A stretch of DNA of 6,393 bases. It comes from Candidatus Glassiibacteriota bacterium (lineage in GTDB: Bacteria; Gemmatimonadota; Glassbacteria; GWA2-58-10). Below the pieces are notes generated by a model that was given only the letters and a program-made list of their open reading frames with translations, searched no databases and was not told the DNA's origin. The stretch lies in the NCBI GenBank assembly GCA_030604975.1, contig JAUVUV010000130.1:1-6393 (forward strand), read 5' to 3'. This document shows positions 1 through 6,393 of the stretch, piece by piece (position 1 is the first letter of the stretch; every line of letters begins with the position of its first letter). Both the position numbers and the translations under genes were made by a program.

Positions 1-58
1 GAAAAAAGAAGGAATAGTTTTTTACATAATAGAGAAACTTATTTTTTTCTGTTCCATC

Positions 59-94
59 AAAAAGCCCCCTGTGGTTTATGCCGCAGAGGGCTTT
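59..94 (-). terminator. Intrinsic terminator after the Gfo/Idh/MocA gene
   Basis: The arms 61-74 and 81-94 form a long hairpin with a 6-nt loop (75-80). The inner six pairs include one G-U, there is one C/A mismatch (68 with 87), and the outer seven pairs join AAAGCCC to GGGCTTT. Read on the minus strand, the stem ends in a five-T run (59-63), as expected for Rho-independent termination. It lies about 25 nt past the stop codon of the dehydrogenase gene. The other direction has no T-run directly after the stem, so it appears to act on minus-strand transcripts only. Confidence 0.85.
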
Positions 95-118
95 GAATAT
101 TAATTTCTATGTGAACTT

Positions 119-1165
119 CTACCAGCTGCCTTTCACGGTCTTTCCTGTCTCGGCGCTTTCGTACGCGGCTAACACGATCTCCACGCAGGCCAGTCCGTCC
201 TCGCCGCGGATACCGAACATAGGGTCCTCGTCCTTGAGCACGCAGTCAATAAAATAGCGCAACTGATCGACATAACCCAGGTTGGCGAACTCATCCACTG
301 CGGGCCAGGTCCAGTGCCTGGTGGTGTCGGTTTTCTCGATTGCATACTCGAAACCGGGACGGCTGTAAGCCTGGATCGGGCTGGAGAAAGTGAGGTCGAT
401 ATTCAGCCGGCCTTCCTCGCCGTAGATTTCCACCCTGTCGTCCATCCCGCCCACTGTGATATAGTTGCCCTCGCAGAAAGCGTATCGGCCGGACTCGAAC
501 TTTAGCATGCAGGCGCCCCAGTCCTCGCCGGTGTAATTCTTGTGGTAGTAGTTTTTCTCCCCTCCGCCAGAAACCCAGCCGTTGACCTCGACCGCTTTTT
601 CGCCGAACAGGTAGCGCACGAAGCCGATGGGGTGCACTGCCAGGTGCATCAGAGACCCCCCGCCGCAGTACTTTTTTTGCTGGGCGAACGGGCTGTGGCT
701 CCCGTTGTGGACCTCCTTGGCCTTGACCCAAAGCATTTTGCCGATAGCGCCCTCGTTGATCAGTTCGATCGCCCGGAGAAGCGCAGGAGCAAAGATCCAG
801 TCCTCGCCATACATCAGTTTCACACCCTGTTTCTTGACGAAATCGACCATCTCCCGGGCATCCTCGACCGTGGTGGCCAGGGGCTTTTCGCAGATAATGT
901 GTTTCCTGTTGGCAGCTGCTTCCATCACCACGTCATGGTGAAGGAAATTCGGCACGCAGACATCGATCAAATCGACATCGTCCCGCTTGCAGAGCTCCTT
1001 GAAATCGGTCATGGTATCCTTGACACCCCACTTCTTCGAGTATTCCTCAAGATTATCTATTGCAGCCACAGCCACTATTTCAGCTTGCGGATTACGTGCG
1101 TACGAATCTGCGTGGAAATCAGCGGCGAACTTGCTCCCCACCATGCCAATGCGAACCTTTTCCAT
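119..1165 (-). CDS. Gfo/Idh/MocA-family NAD(P)-dependent oxidoreductase
   Basis: This 348-residue cytoplasmic protein has the usual family length and two-domain order. An N-terminal Rossmann fold (about 1-120) opens with IGMVGSKFAADFHA (6-19) and carries the family signature EKP (93-95), whose lysine normally helps bind the nicotinamide cofactor and substrate. A C-terminal alpha/beta substrate domain (about 125-348) contains GGGSLMHLAVHPIG (168-181), where His178 matches the conserved catalytic histidine. Family members oxidise or reduce sugars, inositols and related polyols; the substrate here cannot be told. Two positions are unusual: Lys12 sits where the second glycine of GxGxxG is expected, and His174 where many relatives have Asp. 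The ATG start follows AAAGGAG (1174-1180) with an 8-nt gap. The stop is TAG. The gene follows tkt after 233 bp and ends in its own terminator. The family is secure; inositol- or sugar-dehydrogenase naming would be a guess. Confidence 0.93.
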   Translation of the reverse strand: MEKVRIGMVGSKFAADFHADSYARNPQAEIVAVAAIDNLEEYSKKWGVKDTMTDFKELCKRDDVDLIDVCVPNFLHHDVVMEAAANRKHIICEKPLATTVEDAREMVDFVKKQGVKLMYGEDWIFAPALLRAIELINEGAIGKMLWVKAKEVHNGSHSPFAQQKKYCGGGSLMHLAVHPIGFVRYLFGEKAVEVNGWVSGGGEKNYYHKNYTGEDWGACMLKFESGRYAFCEGNYITVGGMDDRVEIYGEEGRLNIDLTFSSPIQAYSRPGFEYAIEKTDTTRHWTWPAVDEFANLGYVDQLRYFIDCVLKDEDPMFGIRGEDGLACVEIVLAAYESAETGKTVKGSW

Positions 1166-1225
1166 GTAAAAATCTCCTTTCTCTCAGACTGCACAGATAA
1201 TAGACAGGTATTTTCGAGTGGAAAA

Positions 1226-1270
1226 ATGTCAAAATAATATTTTTAAAAATCAAGATGAGTATATTGACAT
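1226..1270. promoter_or_regulatory. Inverted repeat and AT palindrome upstream of the dehydrogenase gene
   Basis: ATGTCAAAAT at 1226-1235 and ATATTGACAT at 1261-1270 are inverted copies matching at 9 of 10 positions, with 35 bp between centres. Between them lies a perfect 12-bp palindrome, ATTTTTAAAAAT (1239-1250). The cluster lies 61-105 bp before the dehydrogenase start, where an operator and promoter would sit. The left arm contains a perfect minus-strand TTGACA (1232 to 1227), but no good -10 hexamer is found at normal spacing: the 16-nt option is TACCTG, while TATTAT lies 24 nt away. An operator for a dimeric regulator is an inference; chance in AT-rich DNA is possible. The rest of the 1166-1398 intergenic region shows only a weak 5-bp hairpin at 1336-1350 and no clear tkt terminator. 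Confidence 0.3.
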
Positions 1271-1398
1271 ATTTTTTAACGTATAAAGTTCAGCCGAAAC
1301 AGCAGGCGAATAAAGGGGTTAACAATATAACGAATGCTTTCAAATAAAGCTATAGTCGAATATTACATAATCTTATCTGACCCCGTCCGCCTTTCCGA

Positions 1399-3408
1399 TT
1401 AAAGACCGAGAAGCTTGCGTGCTGCTTCAATCACTTTTTGCGTGGTAAAACCGAAATGTTCGGCCAATTCTTTCAAGGGTCCGGATTCACCGAAAGTGTG
1501 CAAGCCGAGAATCAGGCCTTCATCTCCGGCATACCTTTCCCAGCCGAGTGCCTGGCCGGCCTCGACTACGACACGCTTTTTGATCTCCGGTGGCAGAACG
1601 CTCTTTTTATAATCCTCGGACTGTTCCTCGAAAAGTTCCCAGCTCGGCATGCTGACCACCCGCACCCTGCAGCCTTCTTTCTGCAGGATTTCCTGGGCTT
1701 CGAGTGCCAGGTACACCTCGCTGCCTGTGGCGATAATAATTAGCTGCGGGTCGCCGCCTTCGGCTTCGCTTATCACATAGGCGCCTTTTTTGAGGCCGCG
1801 CGCATCGGCGTATTTTTTCCGGTCGAGTATTGGGATGTTCTGCCTGGTGAGCAGCATGGCCACCGGACGGTCCTTGGTGAGGGCGGCAACCTCCCAGGCC
1901 ACAGCGCTTTCTGTGGCGTCCGAGGGGCGAATTACAACCAGGTTGGGTATCACCCTGAGAGACATCGTTTGCTCGGAGGGTTGGTGCGTGGGGCCGTCCT
2001 CGCCCACAAAAATGCTGTCATGGGTAAAGACATAACTTACCGGCGCCCTGTTGAGAGCAGCGAGCCTGATCGACGGACGCATGTAGTCAGAGAAAACGAA
2101 GAAAGTTGCGCCGAAAACCTTGAGGCCACCGTAAAGGGCCATCCCGTTGAGTATGGTGCCCATGGCGTGTTCTCGAACGCCAAAGCGGAAATTCCTGCCT
2201 GCGGGGCAATCCCGGCTGTGGTCATTCTCGCCGCTGATCAAAGTTTTGGTGGAGGGAGCCAGATCCGCCGAGCCGCCGAGGAAATTGGGGAAAACTTTTG
2301 CGATTACCTGTTCGGCTTTGCCGGCACTGCTGCGGGTGGCGACCGGCTTGTCCCCGGCAACTGCTTTCAGGAGCTGCTCGGTCAGGTTCTCGGGAACATG
2401 GGGATTGTAGAACTGATCGAAAAGCGCTCCCTTTACAGGATGTTTCTGTTTGTAGTCTTTCAGCGTGGAATGCCAGTTGTCGCAAGCTTTGCCCAGTTCG
2501 GCAGCACGTGCGGCAAAGAAACCGTAAACTTCCTGCGGAACGTAGAACTCAGGTTTATCCTCCCAGCCGATAGCTTTTTTGGTCAGAGCCAGTTCTTCCT
2601 CACCCATTGGCGCTCCATGGATCTCGGCAGTTCCGGCCATGTTCGGACTACCCATACCGATAGTGGTGTTGCACTTGATAATTGACGGCCGGTCCTCAAC
2701 CGCAGCTGCCGCTTTGATTGCCCTGGCCACGGCTTCACGGTCATGCCCGTTGACCTCCTGTGTATGCCAGCGGTAGGCCTCGAAACGCTTGAGCACGTCC
2801 TCTGTATCAAAGGCAAGTGCGGTGTCTCCCTCGATAGTGATATGGTTGCTGTCATAGAAGTAGATAATATCACCCAGACCGAGATGGCCGGCCAGCGAGG
2901 CGGCTTCCGAGGCGACACCCTCCATCAGGTCGCCGTCACTCACGATAGCGTAAATCTTGTGGTCGTAGAGTCTGAAATCGGGGGTGTTGAAAGTGGCAGC
3001 CATGAAACGTTTGGCGATTGCCATGCCCACAGCGTTGCCGAAACCCTGGCCGAGCGGACCCGTGGTGGTTTCAACCCCTGCCGGACGCCAGTATTCCGGG
3101 TGTCCAGGCGTGACACTGCCCAGCTGGCGGAAAGAGCGGATATCATCCATGCTGAGTTTGTACCCGGCAAGGTGTAGAAGGCTGTAAAGCAGCATGGAAC
3201 CATGGCCGGCAGATAGAACGAAGCGGTCGCGGTTGGGCCAGTCCGGATGCCTGGGATCGTAGCGAAGGAAGCGGCTCCAGAGCACGAACGCCACATCCGC
3301 CATGCCCATCGGCATACCCGGATGGCCGGAATTGGCTTTCTGAACCGCCTCGGCGGAAAGAATCTTGATCGTGTTTACCGCCAACTGGTCGAGAGATTGA
3401 TCTGACAT
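1399..3408 (-). CDS. tkt: Transketolase
   Basis: Transketolase is a thiamine-diphosphate (TPP) enzyme of the cytoplasm. It moves two-carbon ketol units between sugar phosphates in the non-oxidative pentose phosphate pathway, or in the Calvin cycle where present. The 669 residues match the usual bacterial length (E. coli TktA has 663). The TPP-binding domain comes first (about 1-330), with SGHPGMPMG (27-35, His29), SAGHGSMLLY (66-75, His69), TTGPLGQG (115-122) and the TPP/Mg motif SDGD...DSN (157-160, 186-188). The pyrimidine-binding domain (about 355-525) has FGVREHAM (409-416) with catalytic Glu413, GEDGPTHQP (469-477) with phosphate-binding His475, and Arg522. A C-terminal domain (about 540-669) follows. 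Ser157 replaces the first Gly of the usual GDG motif, while the metal-binding Asp158 and Asn188 remain. The ATG follows a strong GGAGG five bases upstream. The gene has its own promoter (3496-3525) and appears complete. Confidence 0.97.
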   Translation of the reverse strand: MSDQSLDQLAVNTIKILSAEAVQKANSGHPGMPMGMADVAFVLWSRFLRYDPRHPDWPNRDRFVLSAGHGSMLLYSLLHLAGYKLSMDDIRSFRQLGSVTPGHPEYWRPAGVETTTGPLGQGFGNAVGMAIAKRFMAATFNTPDFRLYDHKIYAIVSDGDLMEGVASEAASLAGHLGLGDIIYFYDSNHITIEGDTALAFDTEDVLKRFEAYRWHTQEVNGHDREAVARAIKAAAAVEDRPSIIKCNTTIGMGSPNMAGTAEIHGAPMGEEELALTKKAIGWEDKPEFYVPQEVYGFFAARAAELGKACDNWHSTLKDYKQKHPVKGALFDQFYNPHVPENLTEQLLKAVAGDKPVATRSSAGKAEQVIAKVFPNFLGGSADLAPSTKTLISGENDHSRDCPAGRNFRFGVREHAMGTILNGMALYGGLKVFGATFFVFSDYMRPSIRLAALNRAPVSYVFTHDSIFVGEDGPTHQPSEQTMSLRVIPNLVVIRPSDATESAVAWEVAALTKDRPVAMLLTRQNIPILDRKKYADARGLKKGAYVISEAEGGDPQLIIIATGSEVYLALEAQEILQKEGCRVRVVSMPSWELFEEQSEDYKKSVLPPEIKKRVVVEAGQALGWERYAGDEGLILGLHTFGESGPLKELAEHFGFTTQKVIEAARKLLGL

Positions 3409-3495
3409 TTTCTCCTCCGAACCTTAATTTTTTTCTAAACTCGGGAGCCGGCTCTGAAACAGGCCGGGAATAAGCAAGTATGAGAGAAGTTTTGT

Positions 3496-3525
3496 AATAT
3501 ATCTTTGGTCCGGAGGGCTTGTCAA
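3496..3525 (-). promoter_or_regulatory. Sigma70-type promoter for tkt
   Basis: On the minus strand a perfect -35 TTGACA (3525 to 3520) and a -10 TATATT (3501 to 3496, five of six consensus bases) are separated by 18 bp. Transcription would begin near 3488-3490, giving a leader of about 80 nt before the tkt start. That leader contains a perfect 10-bp palindrome, GAGCCGGCTC (3445-3454), whose half can also pair with CCGGC at 3463-3467; either could form a small hairpin or bind a regulator. The promoter lies just downstream of the lipoprotein gene. No clear terminator is seen in 3526-3626, so some read-through from the lipoprotein gene into tkt is possible. Confidence 0.65.
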
Positions 3526-3626
3526 TGGATTTAACCCCCCGACCGGGTGAGAATTGCACGGGATGCGGGTTTGATGGATTTGCTCTTCCTGAAGTGGAAG
3601 GGGGGACGAAGGATGAAAATCGGGGT

Positions 3627-4196
3627 CTACCGCTTTATCAGGCGCGCGATGAATGTCGTGGTATCAGGCAGGAAAGGCACGGGCTTATCCGGGGGAGCAG
3701 CCAGGGTGAAATCAAGCAGCAGCGTGTCACCCACAATACGGGCTCCTCCAGTATAACTCTGCGCCGGGTCAAGTATTGTGGAGTTTTCCGCGCGCAGGGT
3801 GACAACCAGCTGTCCGTTTTCGTCTATGGTGAAACCGCCCAGGACATCGTGTCCTCCACTAGCGGTGTTCAGCGGGTTTGCGGTATCAGCAGCGGTTCCT
3901 GTGGCAATGAGCGAGAAAAGACCGGTTTTCTCACCCGTAACGCCCACCACCAGGTCCGTATCGAAAGAAGCCAGGCGGGCATTGAAACTGCCCGGAGTGA
4001 AAGCCGGAATCAGGTATTGGGTAACCGGAAACCCCGCGGCAGCCACGTTTATGCTGCTCCAGCGTCCCTCGAGCTGGGCGGCCCATTCGACCGGTTCGAC
4101 ACCGGGGCCGCCGGGTGCGAGAGTGTTGCTGTCATCATCACAGGCAACAGCAGCAAATAAAAGCATGATCAGGCAGAATAATGCTGAAAAACGCAA
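3627..4196 (-). CDS. Putative lipoprotein of unknown function, TTG start
   Basis: I do not recognise this 189-residue protein. With the TTG start it opens with a short charged end (Arg2), a hydrophobic stretch (about 3-17) and a lipobox-like FAAVAC ending at Cys19. This predicts signal peptidase II cleavage and a lipid-anchored mature protein of 171 residues beginning CDDD. A flexible Gly/Pro-rich linker (about 22-36) leads to EGRWSS (43-48). The rest alternates hydrophobic and polar residues in strand-like segments (92-101, 119-136, 151-165, 180-189) and ends TFIARLIKR. The G-x-W near the start and the all-beta look recall lipocalin-like barrels, which is only inference. The TTG is chosen because AAAGGA (4206-4211) lies 9 nt upstream and the signal peptide begins there. 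The in-frame ATG at 4319 precedes the thrS terminator hairpin and would bury the signal peptide 41 residues in. The stop is TAG. No convincing promoter is seen between the terminator and the start. Confidence 0.75.
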   Translation of the reverse strand: MRFSALFCLIMLLFAAVACDDDSNTLAPGGPGVEPVEWAAQLEGRWSSINVAAAGFPVTQYLIPAFTPGSFNARLASFDTDLVVGVTGEKTGLFSLIATGTAADTANPLNTASGGHDVLGGFTIDENGQLVVTLRAENSTILDPAQSYTGGARIVGDTLLLDFTLAAPPDKPVPFLPDTTTFIARLIKR

Positions 4197-4273
4197 GACA
4201 ACCTGTCCTTTAAACTGAGAGACTTTTGAGACTACACCTATAAATACGTCAGAAATAACCACTTTATTTAGAT

Positions 4274-4317
4274 AAAAAAGGCTTTCCGCTTTTTGAAAAT
4301 CAAGGGAACGGAAAGCC
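4274..4317 (-). terminator. Intrinsic terminator of thrS
   Basis: GGCTTTCCG (4280-4288) and CGGAAAGCC (4309-4317) form a perfect 9-bp stem around a 20-nt loop. On the minus strand it is followed directly by six T residues (4279 to 4274). It starts 18 nt past the thrS stop codon. No T-run follows in the other direction, so it should act only on thrS transcripts. The 20-nt loop is longer than typical, though some further pairing (CTT with AAG) may shorten it. Confidence 0.85.
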
Positions 4318-4335
4318 AATTCGAATCTTGCCGTT

Positions 4336-6216
4336 TTAACCCACGAAAATCGGCCTTCTGGAAAGGCGGCTCGGCACGTTGAGCCCCCTGTACGGTTTGC
4401 CGTCGACTTTGATACGGATCTGGTCGGCGAGGTCGGCTGCTTTCATTTCTTTCTGGTCGCCGTCCTCCCGGCTTCTCACACTGATCGTGTCCTCGGCTAC
4501 CTCCTTTTCGCCGATTACCACCACGTATGGAATCCACTCTCTTTCCGCTTCCCGGATTTTCCGGCCCACTGTCAGGTCGCGGTCATCGAGATCGGCTCTG
4601 AAAGGCAGAGAGGACATGATCTTTTCGCAGTGCTGGTTGAAATTCTCCGATACAGGCACCAGCCGCACCTGGGTCGGCGCAAGCCAGAGCGGCAGCCGGG
4701 CTTTTTCGCCTTTTTTCATCCTGATCGCCTGGTTTTCGAGGATCGCGTAGATTACCCGGTCGATCGAGCCGCTGATCGAGGTGTGCAGCATCAGCGGGTA
4801 CTGCTCCTGACCCGTTTCATCGATATACTTGATATCGAACCGCTCGCAGTTTTCCACATCAATCTGGATCGTGGACAGGCAGCTTGCCTTGTCGAGCGCA
4901 TCGATAAAATTGAACTCGAGCTTGGCCACAAAATAGAAGAATCGCTCGTTCCAGAGCTCGGTCAGGGCGGGCTGGTTGCAGAGTGCGATCAGTTTTTCGG
5001 CAAACTCTCGATTCTGGTCGCGGAAATCCCGCACATAGCGGAAAGCCACCTCGTAATCCAGTTCGAAAGCGTCCATGCAGGTCTTGCAGAGCTCGATCTG
5101 GGAGGCGAACTCGGTCTTTGCCTGCTCCATGTCCCGGGCCAGTGTGTGCATGTCCGGCATGGTGAAAGTGCGCAGCCGTTTAAGTCCGGCCAGCTCTCCT
5201 GTCTGCTCGCGGCGAAAACTGTAATGGGTCAACTCGTAGAGGCGGCAGGGGAGATGGCGGTAACTGAGCTGCATGTCGTGTTGGATCATGTACTGGCCAA
5301 AACAGGCTGCGAATCGCAGGAAATATTCTTTATCCTCGGAGATCAGCACGTACTGGCGCGCCGGGAAGCGTTGAAGGTAGCGGCTCAGCTGGGGGTGCTG
5401 GTAGTCGTACATGATCGGTGTCTCAACGCGCATCCCGCCGTATCCGGCTGTCAGGTCGTTTACCAGCTCCTCGCAGAGCTGCTTGATAAGCTCGCCCTTG
5501 GGGTACCAGCGGAAATTGCCCGGATCTGAGGCGGGTTCATAGTCGACAAGCTCGAGCCTGCGCATCAGTTCGATATGGGGCGGCGGTTCGACCACGGTCC
5601 GATCCTTGTCGGATTCATGTTTGTAGAGCTTTTTCAAATTCCGGCGCTTGCTGAAATCGTATTTCTCCACAGGCATGTCCTCAGCCCCCGGCTCGGAGAT
5701 GAACCACTCGCCTTTCAGGGTGGTTTCGGCTTTAAGGGCCTGGGTCTCGGTAGAGTCGGCCGGGGCTTCTTTTTTGCCCTTTTCCGGGGTGATTGTCTGG
5801 GCGAGCTCGCTCAACGGGTGGCCCTTGCAGCTGATCGAGAAGCCCTTGTAGTAACCGAACGGCGAGAGCTTTATTTTCAGGCCGTTTTCCTCCAGCAGCA
5901 GATCGTGGATCCGGTCCAGGACCCTGGTAGCCACGCGCGGGCTGCTCAGATCGCTCGACAAGTGCGCGTAAGGATAGATCATAATCGTGTCCGTATTAAC
6001 CCGGCGCGCATGATCGGCGGCCACTTTTGCCACCTGCGAGGCCACAGACTCGACTCCCTTCCCGTCGCCCTTCTCGGAACAGCAGAAAACAATCAGAGAA
6101 TCGCCGGTGGAGCCTTCTTTCAATTCCTCCTCCAGTTCATGGCCCTTGCCCACGGCACTGGTTTTATCAGTAACGCGGTAGCTGAATTCATCGGTGTGGA
6201 TCATCAGTATTCGCAT
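4336..6216 (-). CDS. thrS: Threonyl-tRNA synthetase, archaeal-type with DTD-like editing domain
   Basis: This class II synthetase attaches threonine to tRNA-Thr in the cytoplasm. Residues 1 to about 145 form the editing domain typical of archaeal enzymes (D-aminoacyl-tRNA-deacylase-like fold, Pfam tRNA-Thr_ED), which removes wrongly attached serine. Its marks are MRILMIHTDEFSY (1-13), YPYAHLSS (81-88) and PFGYYKGFSISCKGHPLSEL (119-138); Lys124 and Glu137 align with the editing residues I recall for Pyrococcus. The bacterial TGS and N2 editing domains are absent. The catalytic core (about 210-500) has motif 2 around YSFRREQTGEL (332-342), motif 3 GSIDR (483-487) and the likely zinc ligands Cys305, His357 and His478. 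The anticodon-binding domain is about 508-626 (LPLWLAPTQVRLVPV at its start). At 626 residues it matches archaeal homologues. The ATG has only a weak GAGAGAG site (6221-6227), but this start fits the conserved N-terminus. The gene is complete, ends in TAA and has its own terminator. Confidence 0.95.
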   Translation of the reverse strand: MRILMIHTDEFSYRVTDKTSAVGKGHELEEELKEGSTGDSLIVFCCSEKGDGKGVESVASQVAKVAADHARRVNTDTIMIYPYAHLSSDLSSPRVATRVLDRIHDLLLEENGLKIKLSPFGYYKGFSISCKGHPLSELAQTITPEKGKKEAPADSTETQALKAETTLKGEWFISEPGAEDMPVEKYDFSKRRNLKKLYKHESDKDRTVVEPPPHIELMRRLELVDYEPASDPGNFRWYPKGELIKQLCEELVNDLTAGYGGMRVETPIMYDYQHPQLSRYLQRFPARQYVLISEDKEYFLRFAACFGQYMIQHDMQLSYRHLPCRLYELTHYSFRREQTGELAGLKRLRTFTMPDMHTLARDMEQAKTEFASQIELCKTCMDAFELDYEVAFRYVRDFRDQNREFAEKLIALCNQPALTELWNERFFYFVAKLEFNFIDALDKASCLSTIQIDVENCERFDIKYIDETGQEQYPLMLHTSISGSIDRVIYAILENQAIRMKKGEKARLPLWLAPTQVRLVPVSENFNQHCEKIMSSLPFRADLDDRDLTVGRKIREAEREWIPYVVVIGEKEVAEDTISVRSREDGDQKEMKAADLADQIRIKVDGKPYRGLNVPSRLSRRPIFVG

Positions 6217-6309
6217 GGAACTCTCTCAATCGTAACGTTGTTGACCTGAAGATGTAATTTTAACCTTGCAACTGGAAAATTATTTGAAAGGAAAAACCCG
6301 AGACCGCGT

Positions 6310-6356
6310 ACTATAGATTGAAAAATTAAGATAATTAAAGCATAACTGGAAAGCAA
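6310..6356 (-). promoter_or_regulatory. Possible promoter boxes for thrS
   Basis: Two weak candidates overlap in the AT-rich leader. TTGCTT (6356 to 6351) and TATCTT (6333 to 6328) are 17 bp apart but match the consensus at only three and four of six bases. TATAGT (6315 to 6310) matches the -10 box at five of six, yet has no good -35 partner. Either would give a thrS leader of about 85-105 nt. No T-box, attenuator hairpin or other RNA regulatory structure is evident in 6217-6309. The upstream neighbour lies outside the window, so thrS could also be co-transcribed with it. Confidence 0.3.
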
Positions 6357-6393
6357 CTTTCTAAGATATGCAAGACTCGTGCTAATTACTAAA

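Noticed and set aside
542..1237. 231-codon open frame on the plus strand
   Set aside because: It is antisense to the well-supported dehydrogenase gene and its start runs through conserved codons of that gene.
1265..1282. Plus-strand TTGACA followed by TATAAA, resembling a promoter
   Set aside because: The spacing is only 12 bp, too short for a sigma70 promoter, and it would point into the antisense strand of tkt.
1219..1287. Small GTG-started frame of 22 codons in the intergenic region (plus strand)
   Set aside because: There is no ribosome site upstream, and the AT-rich Asn/Phe/Ile-rich content is what chance gives in such DNA.
3519..4160. 213-codon open frame on the plus strand, with Cys-x-x-Cys near its start
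   Set aside because: It starts at a TTG inside the tkt promoter and is antisense to the lipoprotein gene. The opposite strand has a proper signal peptide and ribosome site, while this frame looks random in composition.
4630..5529. 299-codon open frame on the plus strand
   Set aside because: It lies entirely antisense to thrS, whose protein is highly conserved and complete. The translation has no recognisable motif. It is a by-product of thrS codon use.
5575..6249. 224-codon open frame on the plus strand
   Set aside because: It is antisense to the thrS editing domain and shows no family signature.
6270..6352. Nine-base direct repeat AACTGGAAA (6270-6278 and 6344-6352) upstream of thrS
   Set aside because: It is short, with no symmetry or further copies; chance is the simplest explanation.
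1399..6393. The possibility that the window is archaeal, given the thrS type
   Set aside because: The transketolase is single-chain and full length (archaea often split it), T-run terminators close two genes, a sigma70-type promoter precedes tkt and strong Shine-Dalgarno sites are present. Together these favour a bacterium.

Overview
The window reads as ordinary chromosomal DNA from a bacterium, probably an uncultured or poorly characterised lineage that I cannot place from sequence alone. Bacterial origin is supported by Shine-Dalgarno sites before the genes, two intrinsic terminators (stem plus T-run), a near-consensus sigma70-type promoter, a lipobox signal peptide and a single-chain, full-length transketolase. 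All four genes I can support lie on the minus strand, so transcription runs from high to low coordinates.

In order of transcription: (1) 6217-6393 is an AT-rich leader with weak promoter-like boxes. (2) thrS (6216 to 4336) encodes threonyl-tRNA synthetase, followed at once by a clear intrinsic terminator (4317 to 4274). (3) A small unrecognised lipoprotein gene runs 4196 to 3627. It most likely starts at a TTG codon, because the longer ATG-initiated frame would begin upstream of most of the thrS terminator. (4) About 100 bp without a visible terminator leads to a strong promoter (3525 to 3496) and transketolase tkt (3408 to 1399). (5) A 233-bp AT-rich intergenic region holds an inverted repeat and a 12-bp palindrome. 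(6) A Gfo/Idh/MocA-family dehydrogenase (1165 to 119) ends in a second intrinsic terminator (94 to 59). Positions 1-58 are AT-rich with nothing recognisable.

The genes look like separately controlled units rather than one operon: terminators close thrS and the dehydrogenase gene, and tkt has its own promoter. Transketolase and the dehydrogenase both belong to carbohydrate metabolism, but nothing here shows that they share a pathway.

The most notable point is that the threonyl-tRNA synthetase is of the archaeal architecture, with an N-terminal D-aminoacyl-tRNA-deacylase-like editing domain, in an otherwise bacterial setting. I found no CRISPR array, mobile element, RNA gene or obviously novel multi-gene system.
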